This document shows positions 32,585 to 41,803 of a DNA stretch of 64,000 bases, in pieces. The DNA lies in assembly GCA_002399405.1 (NCBI GenBank), contig DHDP01000011.1, positions 1 through 64,000 of the forward strand, written 5' to 3'. The notes below the pieces were generated by a model. The model made no database searches and was not told the origin of the DNA. It was given only the letters and a program-made list of their open reading frames with translations. The position numbers and the translations under genes are program-made. The DNA comes from Treponema sp. UBA4873. Lineage in GTDB: Bacteria; Spirochaetota; Spirochaetia; Treponematales; Treponemataceae. The first letter of the stretch is position 1. Each line of letters starts with the position of its first letter.

Positions 32585-33751
32585 TCCGTCAATATATTGA
32601 AGCAGCGCAAGCGCAAAATCACCGTTCCGGCGGAGCATGGCGGCGAACGACGAAAAACCGGCGCGCAGTCTTTCCGAGCGTTCGAGCAGCGCATACTGCA
32701 TCGCAGCCTGTTCTTCCTTCGTTTCACCGGGAGAAGAAACGTTGTACGAGCGCCAGTACGTTTCAATCAGCGCCGCGTCGTCGTTTCCGAAAAACGGCTT
32801 CATCCGGTCGAGCAGCGCCTGAACTTTTACCTGCTGATATTCGTCGTCCTGCGGATACGCGTGCCAGACGAACGGAATGCCGGCGAGGCACGCGCGCGAA
32901 AGCGAATCCTCCCCGCGCACGAAAGAAAACGACACGGAGCACAACAGGCTGTCCCATTCGGTCTGGGAAAGAAACGGAAGTTCTGTCACGGCGAACGGTT
33001 TTCCCGCATTGCTCCACGCCTCCGTAAAAGACGGTTTCCCCCGCCCTGCAGCCGCAAACACCCTGAGGCGGAATGCCGGTTCCGTTCTGCGCCGATCCCG
33101 TTCAAACTCCGCGAGAGCCTGTACGATCGGTGCAAAATCACGTTCGTAACTGAATACGAGCACGCGGAAGTCAGGCTGTGTACCGGCGAGCAGCATGCGC
33201 ACGGCCGCGTCCGCATGTTCAGCCGCATATGATGCGGGTGCGGCCGACGCAAACGGTCCGTCAAGCACGAGTCCTCCGGTATGAGGCGTAAAGCCCGGCA
33301 TAAAGTTCACCTTCCGCACTGACGCGGAACGCGTAAGGGACGCGAGACAGTGAAAATCGTCCGCGTACTGCTCGGCAGTCAGATAATCAATGTTGATTAC
33401 ATGAATGCAATCTCCGCGTTTCGCCGTAAACAGCAGCGTTTCAAGCCATTCGGGATAACCGCACTGAAAACATTCGAGAATCGTGCGCGGCGGTACAGAG
33501 GAAAAAGACGACGTGCAGACATCCGCCGCATTCCAGTCGTACACGGTCCAGCCGCCGTACTGCTGTACGGGAACGTGAACGTCGAGTCCGGGCGCAAGCA
33601 GCGCAAACGACGGCAGATTATCGGCCACAATCCTGACAGCTATTCCCGGCCTGAGCGCGGAAAGCGCACGGGCCAGCCGGTACACGAATCCTATGTCGCC
33701 GTAATTGTCGACAACTTTGCAGAGTATCGTGATGTCGGAAGAAAAAGTCAT
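32576..33751 (-). CDS. earP: EF-P arginine rhamnosyltransferase EarP
   Basis: A 391-residue inverting glycosyltransferase that attaches rhamnose from dTDP-L-rhamnose to Arg32 of EF-P. The N-terminal TILCKVVDNYGDIGFVYRLA and GGWTVYDWNAADV, HVINIDYLTAEQYADDFHCL and the C-terminal FSFVRGEDSLSRACLAGIPF with WHAYPQDDEYQ match EarP, including the Asp and catalytic-loop regions. The ATG at 33751 is chosen by family N-terminus; the longer frame is not supported. Partner efp follows 57 bases later. Confidence 0.93.
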   Translation of the reverse strand: MTFSSDITILCKVVDNYGDIGFVYRLARALSALRPGIAVRIVADNLPSFALLAPGLDVHVPVQQYGGWTVYDWNAADVCTSSFSSVPPRTILECFQCGYPEWLETLLFTAKRGDCIHVINIDYLTAEQYADDFHCLASLTRSASVRKVNFMPGFTPHTGGLVLDGPFASAAPASYAAEHADAAVRMLLAGTQPDFRVLVFSYERDFAPIVQALAEFERDRRRTEPAFRLRVFAAAGRGKPSFTEAWSNAGKPFAVTELPFLSQTEWDSLLCSVSFSFVRGEDSLSRACLAGIPFVWHAYPQDDEYQQVKVQALLDRMKPFFGNDDAALIETYWRSYNVSSPGETKEEQAAMQYALLERSERLRAGFSSFAAMLRRNGDFALALLQYIDGLI

Positions 33752-33965
33752 GGGAAAAGTGTACACAGTGAGAAGAACGGAGTCAAGAAATATAATCTTT
33801 CCACATTTGCAAAAATATTTCATTGATTTTCTATAATTACTCTATCAATTAATTTTCCGTTGTGATAGACTTTTACCCGGTACAGAAAAATATCTTATTT
33901 TTGTATCTAATCAATGTATTTATACTGATTAATCTTTAGAAGCTCATAGTAGCGAGCAGGAAAAA

Positions 33966-34241
33966 ATGGGAAAGAAAATTTATGTAGGCAACCTTGCCTA
34001 CAACACGAACGACGCTGAAGTCCGTTCTTTGTTCGAGCCGTTCGGTACGGTAGTATCTGCCAATGTAATTACAGACAGATTCAGCGGTTCATCGAAAGGT
34101 TTTGGTTTTGTGGAAATGGAATCGGAAGAAGCTGCAGGAAAGGCTATTGCTTCTCTTGACGGAACCGACGTTGACGGACGCAAAATCAAAGTAAATGAAG
34201 CAATCGACAAACCGGCCAGACGTGGTAATGATCGTTATTAA
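33966..34241 (+). CDS. RRM-type RNA-binding protein
   Basis: A 91-residue single RRM domain. RNP2 is KIYVGNL (4-10) and RNP1 is KGFGFVEM (about 45-52), followed by a short basic tail (KPARRGNDRY). Such small bacterial RRM proteins, related to cyanobacterial Rbp proteins, bind RNA and are often cold- or stress-linked. It has a long AT-rich upstream region (214 bp to earP) and its own terminator. Confidence 0.93.
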   Translation: MGKKIYVGNLAYNTNDAEVRSLFEPFGTVVSANVITDRFSGSSKGFGFVEMESEEAAGKAIASLDGTDVDGRKIKVNEAIDKPARRGNDRY

Positions 34242-34246
34242 CCAGT

Positions 34247-34286
34247 AAAAAATAAATCTCCGCAGAAATACGGAGATTTATTTTTT
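34247..34286 (+). terminator. Terminator of the RRM gene
   Basis: AAATAAATCTCCG pairs with CGGAGATTTATTT around an 8-base loop, ending in a run of T at 34286. Confidence 0.92.
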
Positions 34287-34397
34287 CGTATGATTACATG
34301 ATATTCGGTCGATACAGCCGGAAAACAGTTTCCGTCTGTATCAGGTCACTGCAATTCTCCTTATCTTCCGCGCAGCCGCACTTCTGTTTTGCAGTGC

Positions 34398-34712
34398 TTA
34401 TTCCATATGAAACATTTCCTTTAACTCGATGCAGACGGGCGAATTATCCGGATTGACTTCCATTATGTCGGCCATCATATCCCACCATTTGTGAAAGAGC
34501 GGCATGTCCTTTTGTTTATCCGCCGTATTATCAGGCTGTAATTTTTCGTACGCAAAAAGAGTAAGCGTTTCTTCATCAAGAAAAATCGAATAGTCGTATA
34601 CGCCCGTCTCCGTAATAGCCTTTTTTAATTCAGGCCAGATTGCATCGTGGCGGCGTTTATATTCCGCCCGGCATCCGGGCTTCAGTTTCATTTTGAATGC
34701 TTTTTGAATCAT
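34398..34712 (-). CDS. rhaM: L-rhamnose mutarotase
   Basis: A 104-residue mutarotase interconverting alpha and beta L-rhamnose. FKMKLKPGCRAEYKRRHDAI (His catalytic region) and HKWWDMMADIMEVNPDNSP are typical. The ATG at 34712 has AGGAG 7 bases upstream. Last gene of the minus-strand rhamnose operon, 95 bases after the binding-protein gene. Confidence 0.95.
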   Translation of the reverse strand: MIQKAFKMKLKPGCRAEYKRRHDAIWPELKKAITETGVYDYSIFLDEETLTLFAYEKLQPDNTADKQKDMPLFHKWWDMMADIMEVNPDNSPVCIELKEMFHME

Positions 34713-34807
34713 GCATATTCTCCTGATTTGTTTATGCAAATAAATAATCCGGAGTCGGGATCAGCATGTTCCTGATTGCGGTTCCGGATAAATTTCAGAT
34801 GCAACGA

Positions 34808-35818
34808 TTAATAAACAGTCTTCCACTTGTCAATATTCGCTTTGTCGAACTTGAAAGGAGGTCCGAGCAGTATTTCCGTTCCGCCGTCCGCGGCCTTCCC
34901 TACTGTATAATTTCCGAGTCTTCCGGCAGCAAACGTGTCTCCGGCCTTCCCCGTTATGGTGCCTTTTGAAAGCGCGACGCTCACATACCCCGCAAGATAT
35001 CCTTCATCGATAGGATTCCAGAGGAACATATACGGACACACGCCCTTCGTTATCGCCTCCGCCATCTCGGATGGCAGACCGAGTCCCGTTACGTCGACTT
35101 TACCGATAAGTCCTTTATCCGCGACAACCTTGGCTGCTGCTGCAATACCGACCGTACTGGGAGCTATGATGCATTTAAGCTGCGGGAAAGAACGAAGTAA
35201 ACCTTCCGTCTCCGATACGGATTTGTCGCGCAAATCATCGCCGTACGCAATTTTCACCAGTTTTAAGTTCGCATATTTGGAAGCATTTTCGGACAGTTCT
35301 TTTTTCATCCAGTCAATCCAGAGGTTCTGATTCGTCGCCTGACTCGTCGCAGACAAAACGGCAATATCACCGCTTCCGCCCGTCATATCATATGCAGCCT
35401 GAATCAGAGTCCGCCCGATTTGTTCCGAATCGGCCTGATTAACAAACACCATCCGGCTTGCGGCATTAACATTTGAATCGACTGCACACACCTTTATTCC
35501 CCGTTTCATGGCTTTTGTCAGAACGGGTTGCAAAGCGTCTGCGTCGTTTGCCGATATGCAGATTGTTTTTACTTTCTGGGTAATCAGCTGCTCAATTATC
35601 TGAATCTGGCTTTCTGCAGTAGGCTGTTCGGGTGCGCGGAGAATCGCTTCGTATCCCTGTTCCTCACATGAGGTTTTGAAACCATCCATCATTTTCTCGC
35701 CGTACGGATTCCCTGTACTCTTAAAAACAAATGCAATCCTTTCTCCTTTTGCAAACACCGGTAAAACCATCAACAGAAGAACCGATCCCAAAAGCAGAGA
35801 CTTCAAAAATCTCTTCAT
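34808..35818 (-). CDS. rhaS: Rhamnose ABC transporter binding protein
   Basis: A 336-residue periplasmic sugar-binding protein of the RbsB/RhaS type. The signal peptide ends near VLPVFAKG. The body begins RIAFVFKSTGNPYGEKMMDG and includes CISANDADALQPVLTKAMKR. An AGGAGGAAA site precedes the ATG at 35818; the frame continues upstream without support. Substrate assigned as L-rhamnose from the operon. The symbol follows the transporter nomenclature, not the AraC regulator also called RhaS. Confidence 0.9.
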   Translation of the reverse strand: MKRFLKSLLLGSVLLLMVLPVFAKGERIAFVFKSTGNPYGEKMMDGFKTSCEEQGYEAILRAPEQPTAESQIQIIEQLITQKVKTICISANDADALQPVLTKAMKRGIKVCAVDSNVNAASRMVFVNQADSEQIGRTLIQAAYDMTGGSGDIAVLSATSQATNQNLWIDWMKKELSENASKYANLKLVKIAYGDDLRDKSVSETEGLLRSFPQLKCIIAPSTVGIAAAAKVVADKGLIGKVDVTGLGLPSEMAEAITKGVCPYMFLWNPIDEGYLAGYVSVALSKGTITGKAGDTFAAGRLGNYTVGKAADGGTEILLGPPFKFDKANIDKWKTVY

Positions 35819-35849
35819 AGTTTTTCCTCCAAACCTTAAAACTAGAAAG

Positions 35850-36857
35850 TTATTTTCTACCGGGTAACACCCGGTGTTTTCCAAATATATGAATGTCCTG
35901 AATCAGCACGGAACTGATAAGCAGAATTCCGATAATAATCATGACAACCTGTGCGGACTGATTTAAAAGTCCCAGCCCGTACTCAAGATAGCCGATAATA
36001 AAAATCGCCAGTACCGGACCCCAGATGCGTCCCTTGCCGCCGTCGGTGCTTACACCTCCGAGCACCGCCATTGCAATGATATCCATTTCATAACCGCTGG
36101 CAATATTGGGCCGGGTGCTTCCCATCCGCGACGTCAGAAATAGAGCGGTAAACCCCGACATGAAACCGGTAAGCGTAAAAATAAGCAGGGTCAGGCGGTT
36201 TGTCTTTATGCCGGAATACAAAGCCGCCGTTCTGTTGTTGCCGACAGCATATACCGACCTGCCGAATGAGGTCTTATGAATGACAATACCGTAAATAACT
36301 GCGCAGATAATGAACATAAGAAATATGAACGGAATCGGTCCGACATATCCCCAGCCGAAATACTCAAACCATGACGGAAATTTTCCTACGGCCCGATTTT
36401 CCAGAATAATATAGGCAACACCGCGGTACAGAATCTGTGTCGAAAGCGTTACGATCATCGCGGGTAATTCAGGAAATTTAACAAGGATACTCCCGTTAAT
36501 AAAACCGCACAGGGTCGCAGTTAAAAAACAAAGTACTATTGAAGCACTCATCGGAACACCATGATTGTAACTGACGCCCATAATTACCGACGACAATGCT
36601 ACTATTGATGCGACAGAGATATCGATGTTACCGTTTCCCGAAATAAGGACAAGCATCATCGGAAAAACAATGAATGCCTGATCAAGAAACGACATCGGCG
36701 TACTTAAAAACGTATCGACGGAAAAATAATACGGAGAAACGGCCCCATTAAAAACATGAACGAGCAGCAGCAACACAACAAGCATCCATTCCCACTGAAA
36801 AAAGAAACTCTTTGCGTTCCACGTCTTTTCTTCAAGAATGATTTTTTTATTTTCCAT
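35850..36857 (-). CDS. rhaQ: Rhamnose ABC transporter permease 2
   Basis: A 335-residue permease of the BPD_transp_2 (RbsC) type with about ten membrane segments and the cytoplasmic motif GSTRPNIASGYEMDIIAMAV. It forms a heterodimer with the permease gene 14 bases upstream (inferred). GAGG site before the ATG. Confidence 0.92.
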   Translation of the reverse strand: MENKKIILEEKTWNAKSFFFQWEWMLVVLLLLVHVFNGAVSPYYFSVDTFLSTPMSFLDQAFIVFPMMLVLISGNGNIDISVASIVALSSVIMGVSYNHGVPMSASIVLCFLTATLCGFINGSILVKFPELPAMIVTLSTQILYRGVAYIILENRAVGKFPSWFEYFGWGYVGPIPFIFLMFIICAVIYGIVIHKTSFGRSVYAVGNNRTAALYSGIKTNRLTLLIFTLTGFMSGFTALFLTSRMGSTRPNIASGYEMDIIAMAVLGGVSTDGGKGRIWGPVLAIFIIGYLEYGLGLLNQSAQVVMIIIGILLISSVLIQDIHIFGKHRVLPGRK

Positions 36858-36871
36858 AATTGAAACCTCTT

Positions 36872-37864
36872 TTATATCGTACGGGATTTAAGAGCCCGAA
36901 GGTCAGCCTGCCGTCTGGTAACCGCATTAGCCATAACTGCAATCAGGATAATTGCGCCCGGTATTGCTTTCTGCCAGAAAGGAGAAACATTAATTAAAGG
37001 AAGTGCATTATCCAGAATTCCGAACAACAAACACCCCAATACCAGTCCGCTTACTTTACCGCGGCCCCCCGTTGTACTTACACCTCCGATAACACAGGCT
37101 GCGATGACATTCATCTCCTCGCCTTCCGCAGTATCGCCCTGTGCGGATGCAAATTTTGAAACCCATAATACTCCGGCGAGCCCTGCAAGAGCTCCCATCA
37201 GCGTATATACGAGTGCAATGACACGTTTTTTCGGAATGCCTGAAATCTGTGCCGCAGAAGGATTTGACCCCACCGCATATATCCATCTTCCGACCTTTGT
37301 GTAATTGATGAAATAATAAAAGAGTATATACACCACAACAGCTATAAAAATAAAATTGGGGATACCGAAAAAACTGCCTGTCGCGAAATTCTTAAAATCG
37401 TCGGGCATCTGATAGGCGCTTACCCATTTGCTTCTCGATACGACGTAGGTGAACCCGCGGACTATGTCCATCATACCGAGAGAGGCAATAATCGGCAGAA
37501 TACTGAAACGGGAAATGAAAAAACCGAGAATCAAACCTATTAAACCTCCCAATACAATTCCTTCGAGTATGGCGACGCCTATAGGCAGTTCGGGATGAGC
37601 TACAAGTGTAAGGGCCACGCACATACCGGAAAAAGCAATCGTAGCTCCCAGGGAAAGATCTATACCGGCCGTCAGTAAAACCATCATCATGCCGACCGCA
37701 AGAATACTTAAAATTGCGGTATTTACTCCTATATCTTTCAAATTACTCAATGTTAAAAACATAGGGTTACGTATTTCCACAAAAATACTGATTACGACTA
37801 TAGATGCCAGCAGTCCCATCTGATGAAATCCGCTTTGTTTCTTACTTTTTAACAAATTATTCAT
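36872..37864 (-). CDS. rhaP: Rhamnose ABC transporter permease 1
   Basis: A 330-residue RbsC-type permease. ILAVGMMMVLLTAGIDLSLG is the family signature, and EGEEMNVIAACVIGGVSTTG is the coupling region. Its start overlaps the ATPase stop by 4 bases (ATGA), so translation is coupled. Confidence 0.92.
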   Translation of the reverse strand: MNNLLKSKKQSGFHQMGLLASIVVISIFVEIRNPMFLTLSNLKDIGVNTAILSILAVGMMMVLLTAGIDLSLGATIAFSGMCVALTLVAHPELPIGVAILEGIVLGGLIGLILGFFISRFSILPIIASLGMMDIVRGFTYVVSRSKWVSAYQMPDDFKNFATGSFFGIPNFIFIAVVVYILFYYFINYTKVGRWIYAVGSNPSAAQISGIPKKRVIALVYTLMGALAGLAGVLWVSKFASAQGDTAEGEEMNVIAACVIGGVSTTGGRGKVSGLVLGCLLFGILDNALPLINVSPFWQKAIPGAIILIAVMANAVTRRQADLRALKSRTI

Positions 37865-39372
37865 TCCTTACCCGCCTTTTCCATCATTGCAGCCTTTAAT
37901 ATTTTATTCTGATCAGCCTGCGCCGTTTCAAATTCCGCAGTAACCCGGCCGTCTTTCATAACGACGATCCGGTCGCTTATTCCGAGAACTTCAGGCATCT
38001 CGGAAGAAATCAGAATAATCGCATATCCCTTTTCGGCAAGATTCCCTATAATTTCATAAATAGCAGTTTTTGCTCCTACATCGACCCCTTTCGTAGGTTC
38101 GTCAAGGACAAGTATTTTTTTAGGCGTTGTCAGAAGTTTCGCGACGACAACTTTCTGCTGATTTCCTCCCGAAAGAAGTGACGCAGTCTCAAACACGCTC
38201 GGCGTTTTTACCATGAGTTCTCTGCACAACTGGCAGCTGATGTGATTCTCCTTTTTTACATCAAGAAATCCCGTCTTTTTTATTACCTGCTGAAGTGCGG
38301 GCAGCGTTATATTCTTTGAAAGTTCCCACTGCAGAACAAGACCCTGCTTCTGACGGTCTTCCGGTAAATATCCGAACCCGGCAGCAATCGCCTCGGAGGG
38401 ATGGGTAAAACGGACTTTTTTCCCGTTCAGTTTAACGTATCCCCCGTCGTACTGAGTCACACCGTAAATGCTTTCACAGACTTCGGTCCGGCCTGCACCG
38501 ACAAGTCCCGTAAGCGCGAGGATTTCGCCGGCGCGAACAGTGAAGGAAACGTCTCTGAAGTAACCGGTCCGCCCCAGATGCGACACCTCGAGCACCGTCG
38601 CTCCTATGCTGACCTTTTTCTTCGGGAACATCTGCGTGATTTCGCGTCCCACCATCGCTTTAACAAGTTCCGAGCGCGTAACATCCTTCACGTTCCATAC
38701 ACCAATGTACTTCGAATCACGAAAGACGGTAACTCGACTTGCCAGACGTTCCGTATCCTCCATACGGTGGGAAATAAAAATAACAGAACGTCCCGTGTCG
38801 CGGAGCCGTTCGGTAATAGCGTACAGTTCCTCACTCTCGTGTTCCGTAAGCGCTGCAGTAGGTTCATCCATAATGATAATCCGGGCGTTCATCGAAAGTG
38901 CTTTTGCAATTTCCACAAGCTGCTGCTGCGCTACGGACAAAGTCCCCATTTCAACATCAGACTTAAAATTGGCATGCAGTTTCTGAAGCCAGCCGTCCGC
39001 TTCTTTGTACATCCGCTTCCAGTCAAGGCGTTTTATTTTTCCGGCGACAAGTTCGTGGCCGAGAAACATATTCTCCGCCACGGAAAGAGACGGATAACAG
39101 GTGACATGCTGATAGATTGCAGCTATACCGGCTTTCTGGGCGTCGACGGGATTTCTGAAATGAACGGTTTTTCCGTCCAGCAGGATTTCCCCTTCTTCCG
39201 GCTGATGAACGCCGGTAATAACTTTTATAAATGTCGACTTACCCGCGCCGTTCTCTCCCATCAGTGCGTGAATTTCTCCTTTTTGCAGATTAAAGCTGAC
39301 GCAGTCGAGCGCCCGTACGCCCGGAAAGACCTTTGTGATATTTTTCAATTCCAGAATATATTCATCGGACAC
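37861..39372 (-). CDS. rhaT: Rhamnose ABC transporter ATPase
   Basis: A 503-residue tandem ATPase of the RbsA/MglA type. The first domain has Walker A GENGAGKST and switch DEPTAALTEHE. The second has the usual degenerate A loop GLVGAGRTE with intact signature LSGGNQQK and Walker B ILVLDEPTKGVD. The start codon is GTG at 39372 behind AGGAGG; no in-frame ATG fits. It powers the two permeases that follow. Confidence 0.93.
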   Translation of the reverse strand: MSDEYILELKNITKVFPGVRALDCVSFNLQKGEIHALMGENGAGKSTFIKVITGVHQPEEGEILLDGKTVHFRNPVDAQKAGIAAIYQHVTCYPSLSVAENMFLGHELVAGKIKRLDWKRMYKEADGWLQKLHANFKSDVEMGTLSVAQQQLVEIAKALSMNARIIIMDEPTAALTEHESEELYAITERLRDTGRSVIFISHRMEDTERLASRVTVFRDSKYIGVWNVKDVTRSELVKAMVGREITQMFPKKKVSIGATVLEVSHLGRTGYFRDVSFTVRAGEILALTGLVGAGRTEVCESIYGVTQYDGGYVKLNGKKVRFTHPSEAIAAGFGYLPEDRQKQGLVLQWELSKNITLPALQQVIKKTGFLDVKKENHISCQLCRELMVKTPSVFETASLLSGGNQQKVVVAKLLTTPKKILVLDEPTKGVDVGAKTAIYEIIGNLAEKGYAIILISSEMPEVLGISDRIVVMKDGRVTAEFETAQADQNKILKAAMMEKAGKE

Positions 39373-39414
39373 AATACATTCCTCCTGCTGTATCGAAAAT
39401 GACAGGCAGATAAC

Positions 39415-40674
39415 TTACTGCCGTTTTGAAGTTATATTTTTTTCATACTCCATAACCGCCGGAATTATTTCAGAATCGGACGGAACGCCGCATTCTTCAC
39501 AATACTGCTGCCACACGGCCCCGAACGGCAACGTCTTCAGGTCCTCGTTGAGCGCGAGACGCGCAAAGTAATTTCCCTCTTCTTCGTATTTCACAAGCAG
39601 CTCGTGCGGTTCAAGAAGCGCATACAGCAGCGCTTTCTCCGCCGCGCGCGAACCGAGCGTCCATGCGCCTATTCTGTTTATGGAACCGTCGAAAAAATCA
39701 GTGCCTATGTGAATCTTATCGAGTTTTCCCGTACGGACGATTTCTTCGGCCATCATCCGCTGTTCGTCGTTGAAAATAATAACGTGATCGGAATCCCACC
39801 TGACACCGCGCGACAAATGCAGCAGAATCTCAGGGACGAAAAGCAGTATGGCGGACAGTTTGTCTGCGACGTTTTCGGTCGGATGAAAATGCCCCATATC
39901 TATGGTGAGCATACGTTTGCGGCTCACGGCATATCCCATATAAAATTCATGCGAACCGACAACGTAGCTTTCGGAACCGATGCCGAACACCTTCGATTCG
40001 ACGGAATCTTTGAGGTATTTTTCGGAGATATTCTGAGAAAGAATATCGTCGAGAGACGAAAGCAGAATCTCCCGGAATCCCTGCCGGTCCGCGGGAATAT
40101 CTTTCATGCCGTCCGGTATCCAGATATTGTGAATGCACGGACTTCCCTGCTTTTTTCCGAAATACGCGCCTATTGTGCGGCACCGTTTCGTATGTTCGAT
40201 CCAAAAATCCCTGACACCTTTATCTTTCGACGAGAGTGTCATTTCCTTTACTTTCGGATGCGAAAAAATCGTCGCATTGAAATCAAGCGGCAGATGATTT
40301 TCCATAGCCCAGTCGAGCCAGCTCTCGAAATGCTCCGGTTCGATTTTATCCCGGTCGACCGGCTGACATCCGGAGAAATCCGCATAACTTGCGTGCAGAC
40401 TCAGGCGGTACGATCCCGGAGTAAGCGCCAGTACTTTTTTTATATCCTGCCGCAGCTCCGTCAATGTCCGCGCTTTCCCCGGATAATTTCCGGTAACCTG
40501 AATACCGCCGCCGTTCAGTACGGCCCCTGCGGATTCAAATCCTCCGACGTCGTCCCCCTGCCAGCAGTGCAGCGACAGCGGGATATTTTTTAAACGGGAA
40601 ATCGCAGCTTCCGTATCGACACCCAAAGCCGCATATTGTTCTTTCGCATCGGTATAAACAACAGCATGATTCAT
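39415..40674 (-). CDS. rhaA: L-rhamnose isomerase
   Basis: A 419-residue TIM-barrel isomerase converting L-rhamnose to L-rhamnulose. LSLHCWQGDDVGGFE near the N-terminus, LDFNATIFSHPK, IWIPDGMKDIPADR, TIDMGHFHPTE (metal ligands) and RWDSDHVIIFND are all characteristic. First gene of the minus-strand operon; an AAGGAG site is 11 bases before the ATG. Its promoter carries the shared rhamnose motif at 40731-40770. Confidence 0.97.
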   Translation of the reverse strand: MNHAVVYTDAKEQYAALGVDTEAAISRLKNIPLSLHCWQGDDVGGFESAGAVLNGGGIQVTGNYPGKARTLTELRQDIKKVLALTPGSYRLSLHASYADFSGCQPVDRDKIEPEHFESWLDWAMENHLPLDFNATIFSHPKVKEMTLSSKDKGVRDFWIEHTKRCRTIGAYFGKKQGSPCIHNIWIPDGMKDIPADRQGFREILLSSLDDILSQNISEKYLKDSVESKVFGIGSESYVVGSHEFYMGYAVSRKRMLTIDMGHFHPTENVADKLSAILLFVPEILLHLSRGVRWDSDHVIIFNDEQRMMAEEIVRTGKLDKIHIGTDFFDGSINRIGAWTLGSRAAEKALLYALLEPHELLVKYEEEGNYFARLALNEDLKTLPFGAVWQQYCEECGVPSDSEIIPAVMEYEKNITSKRQ

Positions 40675-40730
40675 ATTTTTAACAGCTCCTTATGTAAGTA
40701 CCTTCAGGATAGCTGCGTCCCCGGAACCGG

Positions 40731-40770
40731 ACCATGACAAAAAAATCAATGTCTAGCATAATTCTGTCAC
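40731..40770 (-). promoter_or_regulatory. Rhamnose regulatory motif upstream of rhaA
   Basis: Read on the minus strand the site has TGACA, then ATTATGCTAG (40761-40752), then TGTCATGG. It aligns without gaps to the site upstream of rhaB with 26 of 40 identical positions. TGACA and TGTCA form an outer inverted pair. ATTATGCTAG lies 78 bases upstream of the rhaA start and may hold a TATGCT -10 box. Confidence 0.7.
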
Positions 40771-40830
40771 GACCGATATATGAATCCGGGGAAAATATTT
40801 CAGGCCGGCGGATAATATACGGCGGGGTAT

Positions 40831-41724
40831 TTATAAAACAGATTTTGCGTTAACAATAGTATTATTAATTTTAAATTGTTCTTTATATTCTTTTGGCGAG
40901 ATTCCCGTAAATTTCCTGAACATTCTGCTGAAATAATTACTGTCGTTGAATCCCGCATCGTAGGCAATCTGCGTAATAGTTCTGTCGGTGGAAGTCAATT
41001 CGTTCATCGCGGCGAATATACGAAGGCGCATCTGATATACGAACGGAGGATAACCGGTAATCCGTTTGAACGTACGAAGAATGCTGCTTTCCGACATGGC
41101 GGAAACGTCAAGCAGATCCTCCATAGACAGCGTCTGTTTATAATGCTTTTCCATATATTTAACAAGAAACGCTCCGTTGTTTTTGTCAACGGAGTCGGGA
41201 TACGACGGATTATTATACACGCGTAATAAGAGAACGACCAATTGAATCAGATACGCGGTCGTAACCGCAGGCCACGAAAGATTCTGATTCTCTATCTCCT
41301 TCTGCATGGATTCTATAATGGCCTGAATTTCAAAAAGCTGCATCCTGTTCATGTTGAACATCATTACGGGAGATTCCGGCTTTCGCGAAACAGGTCTCTG
41401 CTGGAACAAATCCGCGTACCCAGGTACAGCCGAAAGATTACAGCTGTCGTCGGAAAAAAAGGATGGATGGATAAGAATGTTCATCAGGACAAGTTTATTA
41501 ACAGTATTATATCCGTGTATTTGTCCTGGTTTCACACTGATAATGTCCCCTGATTTTATCGTTTTTTCACCGTCCGGCGTCATATGCACTCCCTCTCCGC
41601 TGTAGACCACGGCGATTTCATGAAAATCGTGGGTATGCAGAGGAAACAGAGGCTGGGGATTTCTGAATTCGAAATGACACGGGACATCGTCCGTCCAGTA
41701 TTTCTGCGATAAAAGTTTATACAT
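40831..41724 (-). CDS. AraC-family regulator of rhamnose genes
   Basis: A 297-residue regulator. The N-terminal cupin (FRNPQPLFPLHTHDFHEIAV) is the sugar-sensing half. The C-terminal pair of helix-turn-helices is clear: LSMEDLLDVSAMSESSILRT and ITQIAYDAGFNDSNYFSRMF with KFTGISPKEYKEQ. It resembles RhaR/RhaS. It sits between the rhaA operon and rhaB, and activation by L-rhamnose is inferred. Confidence 0.93.
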   Translation of the reverse strand: MYKLLSQKYWTDDVPCHFEFRNPQPLFPLHTHDFHEIAVVYSGEGVHMTPDGEKTIKSGDIISVKPGQIHGYNTVNKLVLMNILIHPSFFSDDSCNLSAVPGYADLFQQRPVSRKPESPVMMFNMNRMQLFEIQAIIESMQKEIENQNLSWPAVTTAYLIQLVVLLLRVYNNPSYPDSVDKNNGAFLVKYMEKHYKQTLSMEDLLDVSAMSESSILRTFKRITGYPPFVYQMRLRIFAAMNELTSTDRTITQIAYDAGFNDSNYFSRMFRKFTGISPKEYKEQFKINNTIVNAKSVL

Positions 41725-41732
41725 TTTTATCT

Positions 41733-41772
41733 GCTGACGATATTATGCTAGTGGATGCACGTTCTGTCAAGG
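41733..41772 (+). promoter_or_regulatory. Rhamnose regulatory motif upstream of rhaB
   Basis: TGAC, ATTATGCTAG (41742-41751), then TGTCAAGG at the same spacings as upstream of rhaA. It lies 53 bases before the rhaB start, in the region shared with the divergent AraC-type gene, so it may serve both. Confidence 0.7.
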
Positions 41773-41803
41773 TAAAAAAAAATCAGTCCGTTATTATTAT
41801 TTC

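Noticed and set aside
37861..39372. Ribose transporter operon
   Set aside because: The transporter is of ribose type by family, but it is embedded between rhaA and rhaM, so L-rhamnose is the better substrate.
39604..40593. 329-codon plus-strand frame opposite rhaA
   Set aside because: Lies fully antisense to L-rhamnose isomerase with no recognisable protein features.
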